Positions 15,166 to 24,428 of a stretch of 55,486 bases of DNA are shown in pieces. The DNA lies in the NCBI RefSeq assembly GCF_900116715.1, contig NZ_FPBM01000015.1, positions 1-55,486 of the forward strand, in the 5' to 3' direction. The first letter of the stretch is position 1, and each line of letters opens with the position of its first letter. Origin of the DNA: Polaromonas sp. YR568. Lineage in GTDB: Bacteria; Pseudomonadota; Gammaproteobacteria; Burkholderiales; Burkholderiaceae_C. The position numbers and the translations under genes are program-made. The notes below the pieces were generated by a model that saw only the letters and a list, made by a program, of their open reading frames with translations, was not told the DNA's origin and made no database searches.

Positions 15166-16295
15166 AAGGCGGCCTCAAACAATCGCTGGAAGTCCTCTGA
15201 TTTGCAGGGGCGCGGATTTGTCTGGTGGCAAATGTCAGCGGTGGCGATCTCGACCAGGCGTGGCAGGTGTTCTTTTTTGACGCCATGGGCCGACAGTGAG
15301 CCGGTGATGCCCACGCTTTCTTTCAGCTGCTTGAGCCAGGGCACCAAAGCCTTGCCGCCGCCGGCGACGCCGCACACGTGGGCCAGCTCGTCAAATTTGG
15401 CGGGTGCTGACTCGTAGTTCCAGGCCAGCACGGTGTCAATCATCAGGGCGTTGGCCAGGCCATGGTGCAGGTCGCATACGGTGCCCAAGGCATGTGCACA
15501 GGAATGCACGGCGCCCAGGTCTTTCTGGAAGGCGATGGCGCCCATCATGGAGGCCATCATCATGTCGCTGCGTGCCTGCAGGTTGGAAGGCTCTTTCACT
15601 GCGGTCAGCAGCGCGCGGGCCGCGATGCGTGTACCTTCGAGTGCGATGCCGTCGCACAGCGGGTGGTAGGCCGGCGAGAGGTAGCTCTCGATGTTGTGTG
15701 TGAGCGCATCCATGCCGGTGGCGGCTGTCACATGCGGCGGTAGGCCCAGTGTGAGCTCCGGATCAGCAAATACTATTTTGGCCAGGATCTTGGGGCTGAA
15801 CACCACGCGCTTGATGTGTGTGTCGTTCTCGCTGACGACCGAGGAGCGACCGACCTCGGAGCCGGTGCCTGACGTGGTCGGCAGGGCCACAAAGTAAGGC
15901 AGCTCGTTCACGATGGGGCGAACCTTCGGGTGGTCCCACACGTACTCGAGAATGTCGCCTTCATGCGTGGCGGCAACACCCACCACCTTGGCCACATCCA
16001 GCGCCGCGCCGCCGCCAAAGCCGATCACGCAGTCTGCCTTGTGGGCTTTGTACGCCGCAGCGCCGTCCATCACCTGGCTGCAGGTCGGGTTGCCGAAGAC
16101 GCCCGAGAACACCGCCACATCCAGGCCCGCCAGATGGGTCTTGAACTCGGCCAGCACCGGCAGCGCGCCCAGCGCCTTGTCAGTCACGATCAGCGGGCGC
16201 TTGCAGCCGGCGTCCAGCAGCGCCTGCGCGACTTGCTTGCGGGCGCCGGCGCCGAAACGGATGGCGGTGGGAAAGGAAAAATTGGTGGTGCTCAT
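15162..16295 (-). CDS. Iron-containing alcohol dehydrogenase
   Basis: A 377-aa group III alcohol dehydrogenase. The NAD loop is FGGGAALDVAK. The metal site is formed by GMDALTHNIE (Asp and His), then HSCAHALG and DLHHGLANA (two more His). TTSGTGSEV is the family signature. An alcohol dehydrogenase is what separates this operon from putrescine (Puu) clusters, where an amine oxidase (PuuB) acts instead: it implies that the gamma-glutamylated substrate ends in a hydroxyl group. Start ATG 16295. Its stop overlaps the hydrolase start (ATGA). Confidence 0.9.
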   Translation of the reverse strand: MSTTNFSFPTAIRFGAGARKQVAQALLDAGCKRPLIVTDKALGALPVLAEFKTHLAGLDVAVFSGVFGNPTCSQVMDGAAAYKAHKADCVIGFGGGAALDVAKVVGVAATHEGDILEYVWDHPKVRPIVNELPYFVALPTTSGTGSEVGRSSVVSENDTHIKRVVFSPKILAKIVFADPELTLGLPPHVTAATGMDALTHNIESYLSPAYHPLCDGIALEGTRIAARALLTAVKEPSNLQARSDMMMASMMGAIAFQKDLGAVHSCAHALGTVCDLHHGLANALMIDTVLAWNYESAPAKFDELAHVCGVAGGGKALVPWLKQLKESVGITGSLSAHGVKKEHLPRLVEIATADICHQTNPRPCKSEDFQRLFEAAL

Positions 16296-16321
16296 GGGGG
16301 TGTTTTCTTGTGAAGGCGGCT

Positions 16322-16831
16322 TTAAGTAGCCGAGGTAAGTTGCAAATACATGTGCTGCTTGCCGAACGGTACGCCGTTCACGCGGATCGCGTCGGGCTCC
16401 ACGCCGAAGGACGCAAAGCCGGCGCGGGCATAGAGGGCGGCGGCCTGCCGGTTGGTGTCGGTCACGGTCAGGACCAGCAGTTCCACCTGGGCAGCCCTGG
16501 CCGCTTGAATCACGGTCTGGACCAGCGCCAGGCCCAGGCCCTGCCCGGCATATTCGGGCGCGACATACATGGCGACCAGCGTGGCCTTGTGGCGGTTTTT
16601 GAGGCGCGTCTCCCGCGTCATGCCGACCACGCCTGCCAGCGTGCCTTCGACAAACGCGCCCCACATGACGGTGTCCGACGTGGGGGACAGGCGCTTTTCC
16701 GTGTCGGCCGGCGAGCGCCGGTTTTCTTCTTCAAAGCTGGAGGTAAAGGCGTCAGGATGCTCGCGCAGGCCGCGCAAGCGCAGCTCCCGGTAAACCGGTG
16801 CATCGGATATTTCAAGCCGCCGGATTTGCAT
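16322..16831 (-). CDS. GNAT family N-acetyltransferase
   Basis: A 169-aa acetyltransferase. Motif A, which binds acetyl-CoA, reads VAMYVAPEYAGQGLGLALV, followed by LLVLTVTDTNRQAAALYARAGF. The first strand region (LEISDAPVYRELRLRGLREHPDAF) is common in small-molecule or peptide acetylases. It lies between the glutamine-synthetase-like ligase and the alcohol dehydrogenase, 26 nt from the latter. ATG 16831 is chosen over the TTG at 16855. No acetylation step is needed in the proposed pathway; it may acetylate an intermediate or side product. Substrate unknown. Confidence 0.8.
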   Translation of the reverse strand: MQIRRLEISDAPVYRELRLRGLREHPDAFTSSFEEENRRSPADTEKRLSPTSDTVMWGAFVEGTLAGVVGMTRETRLKNRHKATLVAMYVAPEYAGQGLGLALVQTVIQAARAAQVELLVLTVTDTNRQAAALYARAGFASFGVEPDAIRVNGVPFGKQHMYLQLTSAT

Positions 16832-16858
16832 TAATGGATTTGAGTGAGGATTCAAGGT

Positions 16859-18244
<1,386 letters not shown>

Positions 18245-18274
18245 GGTCGTGGGTGCCTGGTGGTCCTGTTGGTT

Positions 18275-19765
18275 TTAGGTGTGGGCGCCTGCGCGGCCTT
18301 TTTCGGCCAGGCCAATCGCAAATTCTTCTTCCGGCGAGAGGATCAGCCGGTGCCGGCCCATCACCGCGAAGTAGCTGATGCCGATGGCGAACCACAGGGC
18401 AACCCACAGCACACCGACGCGGTAGACCGGGTCGCTGAGCTGGAAGTAAATGGTGACCAATGCGATGAGCAGCGTGAGCGCCGCGCCCGCCACGCCCAGC
18501 GGGCTGCGGTAGGGGCGTTCCATGTGCGGCAGCTTGCTGCGCAGGCGCATGAACGACAAGGCCTGCATCACATAAGAGAACATGGCGCCGAACACCGCCA
18601 TGTTGAGCAAGGTGCCGCCGATGACGGCTGAGCCCTTGTCGACACCCAGCGTGAACCACAGCACAAACATGACGACCAGCGCCACCACCGAGCCGACGAT
18701 CATGGCGATGTGCGGCGTCTTGCGGCTGCCGTGTGTGACTGACAGTGCGGAAGGAAAGTAGCCGGCCCGGCTCAGTGAATAGATCTGCCGGCCCTTGGCG
18801 AAGATGATAGTGTGAAAGCTTGCTACCAGGCCCAGCACGGCCACCAGCGCCAGCACCTTGGCGATGCCGTCACCGTAGATCGCCTTGAAGCCGTCCAGCA
18901 GCGGTTCGGCCGAGGTGCTGAGCGCGTGGGAGCCTATGCCTGCGACCGACGGGTTGAGCCACAGAATCATGAAGGCCGACAGGATGAGCGTGAAGATGCC
19001 GGCGATGATGCCGCGCGGCATGTCGCGGCGCGGGTCGACCGACTCTTCAGCCGCCAGGGGCAGCTGCTCGATCGCCAGGAACAGCCACACCGCAAAGGGC
19101 AGCGACGCCAGCACGCCGGCAAAGCCCAGCGGCAGGAAGGGGCCGCGGCCCTCGGGCAGCACGGCGCCGCCGGCGCCCACATTCATGGCCCAGCGTGCGA
19201 AGTCGATCTTGGGCAGGGCGCTGATCCAGAAAGCCACCAGGCAAGCCAGCGCCAGCAGCGTGACGGCCAGCGTGATTTTGAAAGACAGCTCGACACCGAT
19301 GATGTTCAGGCCGATAAAGACGATGTAAAAACCGATCCACCACAAAGGCTGCCAGGCCGGCGGCGTGCCGAAGATGCTGCCCATATAGCTGCCGATGAAA
19401 AACACGATGACGGCCGGCGTCAGCACGTATTCCACGTTTTCGGCGAGCCCGGTGAGAAAGCCGCCCCAGGGCCCCATGGCGGTGCGCGCAAAGGAATAGG
19501 CACCGCCGGTGTGCGGCAATGCGGGCGACATTTCAGCCAGCGAAAAGGTCAGTCCCAGGTACATCACCGAAATGATGATGGTGGCCAGCAGCATGCTGCC
19601 CCAGCCGTTGGCCAGGCCCAGGTTCCAGCCGGCGAAGTGGCCGGAAATCACCGCGCCCACCCCGAGCGCCCAGAGCGACCAGACGCCGGCATAGCGGCGC
19701 AGCCCCCTCTTTTCAAAATAGCTGCCGTCGACTTTTGCGTACTGGACGCTGGAACGTTCTGACAT
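18275..19765 (-). CDS. APC-family permease, ethanolamine permease type
   Basis: A 496-aa inner-membrane amino-acid/polyamine/organocation transporter with about 12 transmembrane segments. The first helix contains LWALGVGAVISGHFAGWN and helix 3 FSLAEMSPALPHTGGAYSFAR, close to the pattern of bacterial ethanolamine permeases as I recall it. It is the first gene of the operon, consistent with substrate-induced uptake. A Shine-Dalgarno AGGGAG lies just before ATG 19765. The divergent AraC regulator starts 201 nt away. Confidence 0.83.
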   Translation of the reverse strand: MSERSSVQYAKVDGSYFEKRGLRRYAGVWSLWALGVGAVISGHFAGWNLGLANGWGSMLLATIIISVMYLGLTFSLAEMSPALPHTGGAYSFARTAMGPWGGFLTGLAENVEYVLTPAVIVFFIGSYMGSIFGTPPAWQPLWWIGFYIVFIGLNIIGVELSFKITLAVTLLALACLVAFWISALPKIDFARWAMNVGAGGAVLPEGRGPFLPLGFAGVLASLPFAVWLFLAIEQLPLAAEESVDPRRDMPRGIIAGIFTLILSAFMILWLNPSVAGIGSHALSTSAEPLLDGFKAIYGDGIAKVLALVAVLGLVASFHTIIFAKGRQIYSLSRAGYFPSALSVTHGSRKTPHIAMIVGSVVALVVMFVLWFTLGVDKGSAVIGGTLLNMAVFGAMFSYVMQALSFMRLRSKLPHMERPYRSPLGVAGAALTLLIALVTIYFQLSDPVYRVGVLWVALWFAIGISYFAVMGRHRLILSPEEEFAIGLAEKGRAGAHT

Positions 19766-19846
19766 GGTGGCTCCCTATAGGTTGCGAGGTTGGAGGCCCG
19801 GCAGGGCTGTTTCGCATCCTAGGGCGGGGGTGGGTGCGCTGAAATC

Positions 19847-19862
19847 CCATTTCGGCAAATGG
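19847..19862. promoter_or_regulatory. Perfect inverted repeat in the permease/AraC divergent region
   Basis: CCATTT-CGGC-AAATGG, 6-bp arms and a 4-nt centre, 82 nt upstream of the permease ATG. It could be an operator or a leader hairpin. No protein can be assigned from sequence. Confidence 0.35.
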
Positions 19863-19874
19863 CGCATAGGGTTT

Positions 19875-19897
19875 GTTCGGGAAGCTGTTCGGGAAGC
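19875..19897. promoter_or_regulatory. Direct repeat, candidate AraC-type binding site
   Basis: GTTCGGGAAGC occurs at 19875-19885 and 19887-19897, a 12-nt period. AraC-family proteins bind direct repeats, usually with about two helical turns between half-sites, so the one-turn spacing is unusual. Binding by the EutR-like product of 19967-20923 is inferred from position. Confidence 0.4.
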
Positions 19898-19966
19898 CGG
19901 GGCAAGTAAGTCGAACTGTTTCAAAGCGTAGCTTGCGCGCGGCACGAATCCTGCAAGAATGCGGCG

Positions 19967-20923
19967 ATGGCACATCCTTCCGATACCGCCCAGCCAGCGC
20001 TGTTGTCCCGCGCGTCGTTCGCCGACGCGGACGAGCAGGCCGCGGCGCTCACGGGCTGGAACCAGAGCTACCTGCAGCTCTCGCGCGGGGCCTTCGGTGG
20101 TGAAGTGCGCCAGCTGGAGTTCGCGGGCCTGCGCCTTTTTGTGGAAAGCCTGCGGGAGTCGGTCTACCAGACCGGCCAGATCCGGGACGGCGCGCTTGCC
20201 CTGGGCTTGCCGCTGCAGGTCGAGGGGCCCAGTGTGTTTTGCGGCGCCCCCAGCGATTCGGATGCGCTGCATGTGTTCTCGGGTGCGTCGGGCTTTGAGT
20301 TCCGCTCGTCCCGCCGCCATGTGATGTTGGGCCTCGAATTGGATGAGGCGGCCTGGCGGCGTTGCGGTGAGCATGACCCGGCGCTGCAGGCCCGGCTCGG
20401 TGCACAGGCCGGCTTGCGCCGGCTCGATGGCGCAGCGCAGGCTGGGCTCAGGCAGTGCCTGACGGGTGTGCTGGATACGGTGGAGGCGGCGCCGGCCCTG
20501 CTGCAGTCGCCCGCCGTGCAGGCCGCCATGCTCGACACCGTGATGGAGCAGCTCGGCCGGGTGCTTGCACCGGTGGGTGGCGTTGATTCCGTCGGTGCCC
20601 ACGGGCATTGGGCGCTGACGCGCCACGCCCAGGAGCTGGTGCATGCGCAGCTCGACCAGCCGCCCACGGTGCTGGCGCTGTGCGAACAGCTTGGTGTGAG
20701 CCGGCGAACCTTGCAAAATGGTTTTCAGACGGCGCTGGGCATCAGCCCGCTGGCGTATCTGCGCGCCGTGCGCCTGAATGCCGCCAGGCAGGCGCTGAAA
20801 ACCGCCACGTCGGTGACGGCGGCTGCAACCGACCTGGGGTTTTGGCATTTTGGTCATTTTGCGCACGACTACCAGCAGATGTTTGGCGAGCTTCCCTCCG
20901 AAGCGTTCCGTCGATATCACTAA
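19967..20923 (+). CDS. AraC-family regulator, EutR-like
   Basis: A 318-aa regulator. The N-terminal two thirds form an effector domain without a recognised motif. The C-terminal AraC DNA-binding domain (about 220-318) contains CEQLGVSRRTLQNGF and LGISPLAYLRAVRLNAAR, then a second helix-turn-helix ending FHWF-like with GFWHFGHFAHDY. The SRRTL...LG.SP..YL..LRLN pattern resembles EutR, the ethanolamine-responsive activator of enteric eut operons. It is divergent from the permease-led operon, the classic position for a pathway-specific activator, which supports ethanolamine or a similar amino alcohol as inducer. Confidence 0.85.
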   Translation: MAHPSDTAQPALLSRASFADADEQAAALTGWNQSYLQLSRGAFGGEVRQLEFAGLRLFVESLRESVYQTGQIRDGALALGLPLQVEGPSVFCGAPSDSDALHVFSGASGFEFRSSRRHVMLGLELDEAAWRRCGEHDPALQARLGAQAGLRRLDGAAQAGLRQCLTGVLDTVEAAPALLQSPAVQAAMLDTVMEQLGRVLAPVGGVDSVGAHGHWALTRHAQELVHAQLDQPPTVLALCEQLGVSRRTLQNGFQTALGISPLAYLRAVRLNAARQALKTATSVTAAATDLGFWHFGHFAHDYQQMFGELPSEAFRRYH

Positions 20924-20937
20924 GCCCCCACGCTCCC

Positions 20938-21000
20938 CCACTTCGTGTGGGTCGCTGCCCCCCGAGGGGGCCGCCCGCCCTACGGCCCGGCAAAGCCGGT
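20938..21000. repeat. Comamonad-type intergenic hairpin repeat, copy 2
   Basis: Three hairpins in a row: CCCAC-ttcgt-GTGGG (20938-20952), CCCCC-cga-GGGGG (20959-20971) and CCGGC-aaa-GCCGG (20988-21000). It occupies the gap between the convergent ends of the AraC gene and phnW and probably serves as a bidirectional transcript end. No U-tract is present, so termination would need another factor. Confidence 0.7.
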
Positions 21001-21030
21001 TCCGGGGCTCATGCTGGTGAGGAGACGTTC

Positions 21031-22149
21031 TCAGGCGGCAGGTGCGGCGGACGTGATGCCCATGTCCTGCAAGGCGCCCGCCACGGCCAGCACGGCTTGT
21101 TCGATCTCATTCGGGCCTATTGCACCGATGCAACCCACCCGGAAAGTTTCCACCTGGGTGAGCTTGCCCGGGTATAGGACAAAGCCGCGATCTCGTGCAG
21201 CGGCATAAAACTTCTTGAAGTCGTAGCGGCTGTCGGCCGGTGCGTGAAAGGTCACGATGATGGGCGCCTGGATGGCCGGATCCAGGAAGGGCTTGAAGCC
21301 GAGCTTGGCCATGCCCGCGATTAATGTGCGGTAGTTGCTTTCATAGCGGGCCAGGCGCGCGGGCTGGCCGCCTTCTTCTTCAAATTGGGCAATGGCCTCG
21401 GCCAGCGCCACCACCACGTGGGTGGGCGGCGTGAAGCGCCACTGCGTGGTTTTTTCCATGTAGACGTACTGATCGTGCAGGTCCATCGCCAGCGACTGGC
21501 TGCGGCCGGCGCAGCCGTCGAGGATGGCCTTGCGGATAAACACAAAGCCCATGCCGGGCACGCCTTCAAGGCATTTGCCACTGGCCGCCACCAGCGCATC
21601 GAAGTGCACCTTGCGTGCGTCGATCTCGATGGCGGCGAAAGAACTCATGGCGTCCACCAGCAGGCCCTTGCCGTGGGCCTTGCAGACATCGGCCACTTCC
21701 TGCAAGGGGTTGAGCACGCCCGCGCCGGTTTCGCAGTGGATGAGCATGACGTGGGTAATGCTGGCGTCGGCCTTGAGCTGGTCGGCCAGTGCAGCGGGCG
21801 ACACCTGCGCCGCCTCGTCAAAGGGCATGACGGTGCAGCGCCGGCCCATTAGCGTGGTGAGCCTGGCCGCGCGTTTGCAGTAAGCGCCGTTGTCCATCAC
21901 CAGCACATGGCTGTCGCGCGGCACCACGGTGGCCACCGCCGCCTCAACGCTGAAGGTACCGCTGCCTTGCAAGGGCACAACGACGTGCGAGTCTTGCCCA
22001 TGAACGACGGCCAGCAGGCTTTTGCGCACACTCGCCGTGACGGCGTTGAAGTCGCTGTCCCAAGAGCCCCAGTCTTTGAGCATCGCAAGCTTGGTGCGCA
22101 GCGTGGTCGTCAGTGGGCCCGGGGTCAAAAGGATTTTGTCTCTGTCCAT
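21031..22149 (-). CDS. phnW: 2-aminoethylphosphonate--pyruvate transaminase
   Basis: A 372-aa PLP enzyme converting 2-aminoethylphosphonate and pyruvate to phosphonoacetaldehyde and alanine. The start ILLTPGPLTTT is characteristic of PhnW. The PLP-binding aspartate is D166 (LLVDAMSSFA) and the Schiff-base lysine K192 (ASGKCLEGVPGMGF). The length matches the family. It is the distal gene of the minus-strand uptake arm, while its partner enzymes PhnA and PhnY lie on the plus-strand arm. No PhnX phosphonatase is present, so the aldehyde should go through PhnY and PhnA. Confidence 0.95.
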   Translation of the reverse strand: MDRDKILLTPGPLTTTLRTKLAMLKDWGSWDSDFNAVTASVRKSLLAVVHGQDSHVVVPLQGSGTFSVEAAVATVVPRDSHVLVMDNGAYCKRAARLTTLMGRRCTVMPFDEAAQVSPAALADQLKADASITHVMLIHCETGAGVLNPLQEVADVCKAHGKGLLVDAMSSFAAIEIDARKVHFDALVAASGKCLEGVPGMGFVFIRKAILDGCAGRSQSLAMDLHDQYVYMEKTTQWRFTPPTHVVVALAEAIAQFEEEGGQPARLARYESNYRTLIAGMAKLGFKPFLDPAIQAPIIVTFHAPADSRYDFKKFYAAARDRGFVLYPGKLTQVETFRVGCIGAIGPNEIEQAVLAVAGALQDMGITSAAPAA

Positions 22150-22191
22150 GGTTTGCCTCTTTGTTTTTTGTGGGGATCGGTTCAGTTGAGT

Positions 22192-22704
22192 TCAACTCAG
22201 GTCGGGAGCGGCGTCGCGCAGGAAAACCGGCAGGTCCATGCTGGGCGGTTTTGCCGGCACCTGGTACATCATGTCGGCCACATAGCCCCGGTGAAACGTC
22301 TTGTGGTTGACGACGTGCAGCAACATGTCGCCGCGCGTCATGGCGCCCTCGCCGCCATCAACAAATCTGAAATGCACGACCTCGCTTTGCAGTCTGCCGG
22401 TCAGGCCGTCTGCGTAAAGGATGTACCAGTCGTCGAGCGCCTGCTGCTGCTCGCGCAGCTGCGCCAGTGCGGGAGTGCCGTCGGTGTTGCGGGAGGTGAA
22501 GCCATGCGGCCGGCCCTGCAGGTGCGCCTGCCAGATCATGTCCACCACATAGGCATGGTTTAGCGTGCGGAGCATATTGCCAAAGGATGTCGCGCGCGGT
22601 GCCGTCACTTCACCTGGCGGTAATTGGCCCAGCGCGGTGAAGAGGCGGTCATTCGCCCAGGCCGTGTAGCGCGTGAGCATGCGAAGGTTGCGGTGGTCTT
22701 GCAT
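22192..22704 (-). CDS. DinB-family four-helix protein
   Basis: A 170-aa protein of the DinB/YfiT type, helical-bundle proteins with a three-histidine metal site, often thiol-dependent transferases or hydrolases. The start (RMLTRYTAWANDRLFTAL) and the histidines in LRTLNHAYVVDMIW and HVVNHKTFHRGYVADMMYQ fit the family; the last motif carries two of the metal ligands. ATG 22704 starts 9 nt after the permease stop, so it belongs to the phn uptake operon, 42 nt before phnW. DinB proteins are not standard members of AEP operons; the reaction is unknown. Confidence 0.8.
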   Translation of the reverse strand: MQDHRNLRMLTRYTAWANDRLFTALGQLPPGEVTAPRATSFGNMLRTLNHAYVVDMIWQAHLQGRPHGFTSRNTDGTPALAQLREQQQALDDWYILYADGLTGRLQSEVVHFRFVDGGEGAMTRGDMLLHVVNHKTFHRGYVADMMYQVPAKPPSMDLPVFLRDAAPDLS

Positions 22705-22712
22705 GCGTGTGT

Positions 22713-24428
22713 TCAGCGTGCGCCGCTTCGCCAGGCCTGCGTGCGGCGGTTGATCCACCAGGCCAGCGCCATAAACAGCAGCGTGGCAATCGTCGAAGCG
22801 AGCCCGATCAGCACCGCCATTGCGGCGGCAGCGCCAATTTCACCGGCTTCGTCCAGATTCAGGATGGCGATGGAGGCGACCTTGGTTTCAGGCGAGTAGA
22901 GAAAGACGACGGCGGAGATCGTCGTCATCGCGTTGATGAAGAAGTAGCGCGCGATGTCGACCAGGGCCGGCGTGCAGATCGGCAGGGTGACGCGCCAGAA
23001 GGTCTTGAAGAAGGGCACCTTGAGCGAAGCGCTGACGGCTTCGAATTCACCATCCAGCGCCTTGAGGGCCGTCACCGCCGTGAGGTGGCCGGTGGTGTAG
23101 AAGTGCACGATGGTGCACAGCGTCAGCAGCGTCAGCGTGTGGTACAGGCCGTTCAGCGGGTTGTCGGGCGCATTAAAAAAGAAGATGTAGCCCAGGCCCA
23201 GCACCAGCCCGGGCACGGCCATGGGCAGCATGGCCAGCATGCGCACAAAGCCGCGCAGGCCGTCCATGCCCTTGGTTTTTTCCAGCAGGTAGGCGCTGAC
23301 AAACACCAGCGCCGTGCCGAAGAAGGCGGTGCCCGCGGCCATCTTCAGGCTGTTGACAAAACCGACACCGACTTCGGCATCGACCAGCCCCATGGTGTAG
23401 TGGCGCAGGCTGGGCGTGAGGTTGTAAGGCCAGAAACTGGCGAAAGAAGCGAACACCGCCATGCCCAGCATGGCCAGCACCAGGAAGGCGATGGCGCAGC
23501 AGTACAGCGTCATGACCCAGTCGTAGCCGCGCGAGGGCGTGGGCCGATAGGGCACGGCGCGTGCCGTCAGCATGGCGGTCTGGCGCTTGCTGACGTATTT
23601 GTCGACCGCAAAAGTCAGCACGGCCGGCGCCAGCAGCAAGATGGCGACGACGGCGCCCTTGGCAAAGTCCTGCTGGCCGATCACGAGCTTGAAGACGTCG
23701 GTGGCCAGCACGTTGAAGTTGCCGCCAATCACCTTGGGAATGCCGAAGTCGGTCATGACCAGCGTGAAGGTGACCAGTGCCGCCGAGATCAGGCCGTACT
23801 TGGCGCCGGGCAGGGTGATGGTGAAGAACTTGCGCCGGCTGCTGGTACCCATGGCGTTAGCGGCCTCATAAAGGCGTGCGTCCGACAAGCCGAGAGCGGT
23901 GACCAGGATCATCAGCGCATGCGGAAACACCGCAAAACATTCGGCCACCACAATGCCGGGCGCGCCGTAGATCTGCTCAATGCCCAGGCCTTGCATCCAG
24001 CTTTTCAGCACACCCTGGTTGCCGAACCAGTAGATCAGTGAAATCGCCGACAGCAGCGAGGGCGCCAGCAGCGGAATCAGCGTGATGCCGCGAAACAGCG
24101 CCTTGTACTGCATGCAGGAGCGCGTCAGCGCATAGGCAAAACCAAAGGCCAGCGGCACGGCAATCAGCGTGACGGCGGTGGAGACCCAGAGGCTGTTCCA
24201 CAGGCTCTCCAGCAACGCCGGTGTTTTGGCGTACTCGATGAAGTTGTCGAACCAGACAAAATCGCCGGACTTGCCCAGCAGGGCTTGCTGCAGGATGGCC
24301 AGCAAGGGCGCCGCGAGGAAGACGATCAATACGACCGCCACGAGCGCAAGCGCCCCGTAGGCCAGGTGGTCAATCCAGTGGGTGCGCTGGCGTACCGCGG
24401 TGGGCGAGGGAGCAGTGAACACCGGCAT
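22713..24428 (-). CDS. phnU: 2-aminoethylphosphonate ABC transporter permease, fused two-domain
   Basis: A 571-aa inner-membrane permease with two binding-protein-dependent transport domains in one chain (about residues 60-270 and 345-560). EAA-like loops are visible: LYEAANAMGTSSRRKFFTITLPG in the first half and FEAVSASLKVPFFKTFWRVTLP in the second (each conserved at the EAA, G and LP positions). This is the Fe3+/AEP-type fused permease, equivalent to PhnU plus PhnV of other systems. ATG 24428 overlaps the phnT stop by 1 nt (TGATG), so translation is coupled. Confidence 0.88.
   Translation of the reverse strand: MPVFTAPSPTAVRQRTHWIDHLAYGALALVAVVLIVFLAAPLLAILQQALLGKSGDFVWFDNFIEYAKTPALLESLWNSLWVSTAVTLIAVPLAFGFAYALTRSCMQYKALFRGITLIPLLAPSLLSAISLIYWFGNQGVLKSWMQGLGIEQIYGAPGIVVAECFAVFPHALMILVTALGLSDARLYEAANAMGTSSRRKFFTITLPGAKYGLISAALVTFTLVMTDFGIPKVIGGNFNVLATDVFKLVIGQQDFAKGAVVAILLLAPAVLTFAVDKYVSKRQTAMLTARAVPYRPTPSRGYDWVMTLYCCAIAFLVLAMLGMAVFASFASFWPYNLTPSLRHYTMGLVDAEVGVGFVNSLKMAAGTAFFGTALVFVSAYLLEKTKGMDGLRGFVRMLAMLPMAVPGLVLGLGYIFFFNAPDNPLNGLYHTLTLLTLCTIVHFYTTGHLTAVTALKALDGEFEAVSASLKVPFFKTFWRVTLPICTPALVDIARYFFINAMTTISAVVFLYSPETKVASIAILNLDEAGEIGAAAAMAVLIGLASTIATLLFMALAWWINRRTQAWRSGAR

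Noticed and set aside
19941..19954. Sigma-54-like GG-N10-GC pattern (GGCACGAATCCTGC) before the AraC gene
   Set aside because: It would place the start of transcription at the ATG itself, the TTGC half is CTGC, and no enhancer-binding protein is linked; chance match is likely.
22187..22199. Dyad TGAGTT-c-AACTCA upstream of phnW
   Set aside because: It overlaps the stop codon of the DinB-like gene, has no second copy at phnR or phnS, and the loop is too short for an RNA hairpin; not enough to call an operator.
22707..24041. Plus-strand open frame of 444 codons opposite the AEP permease
   Set aside because: The opposite strand encodes a clear ABC permease; the frame is His/Gln/Gly-rich without domain.
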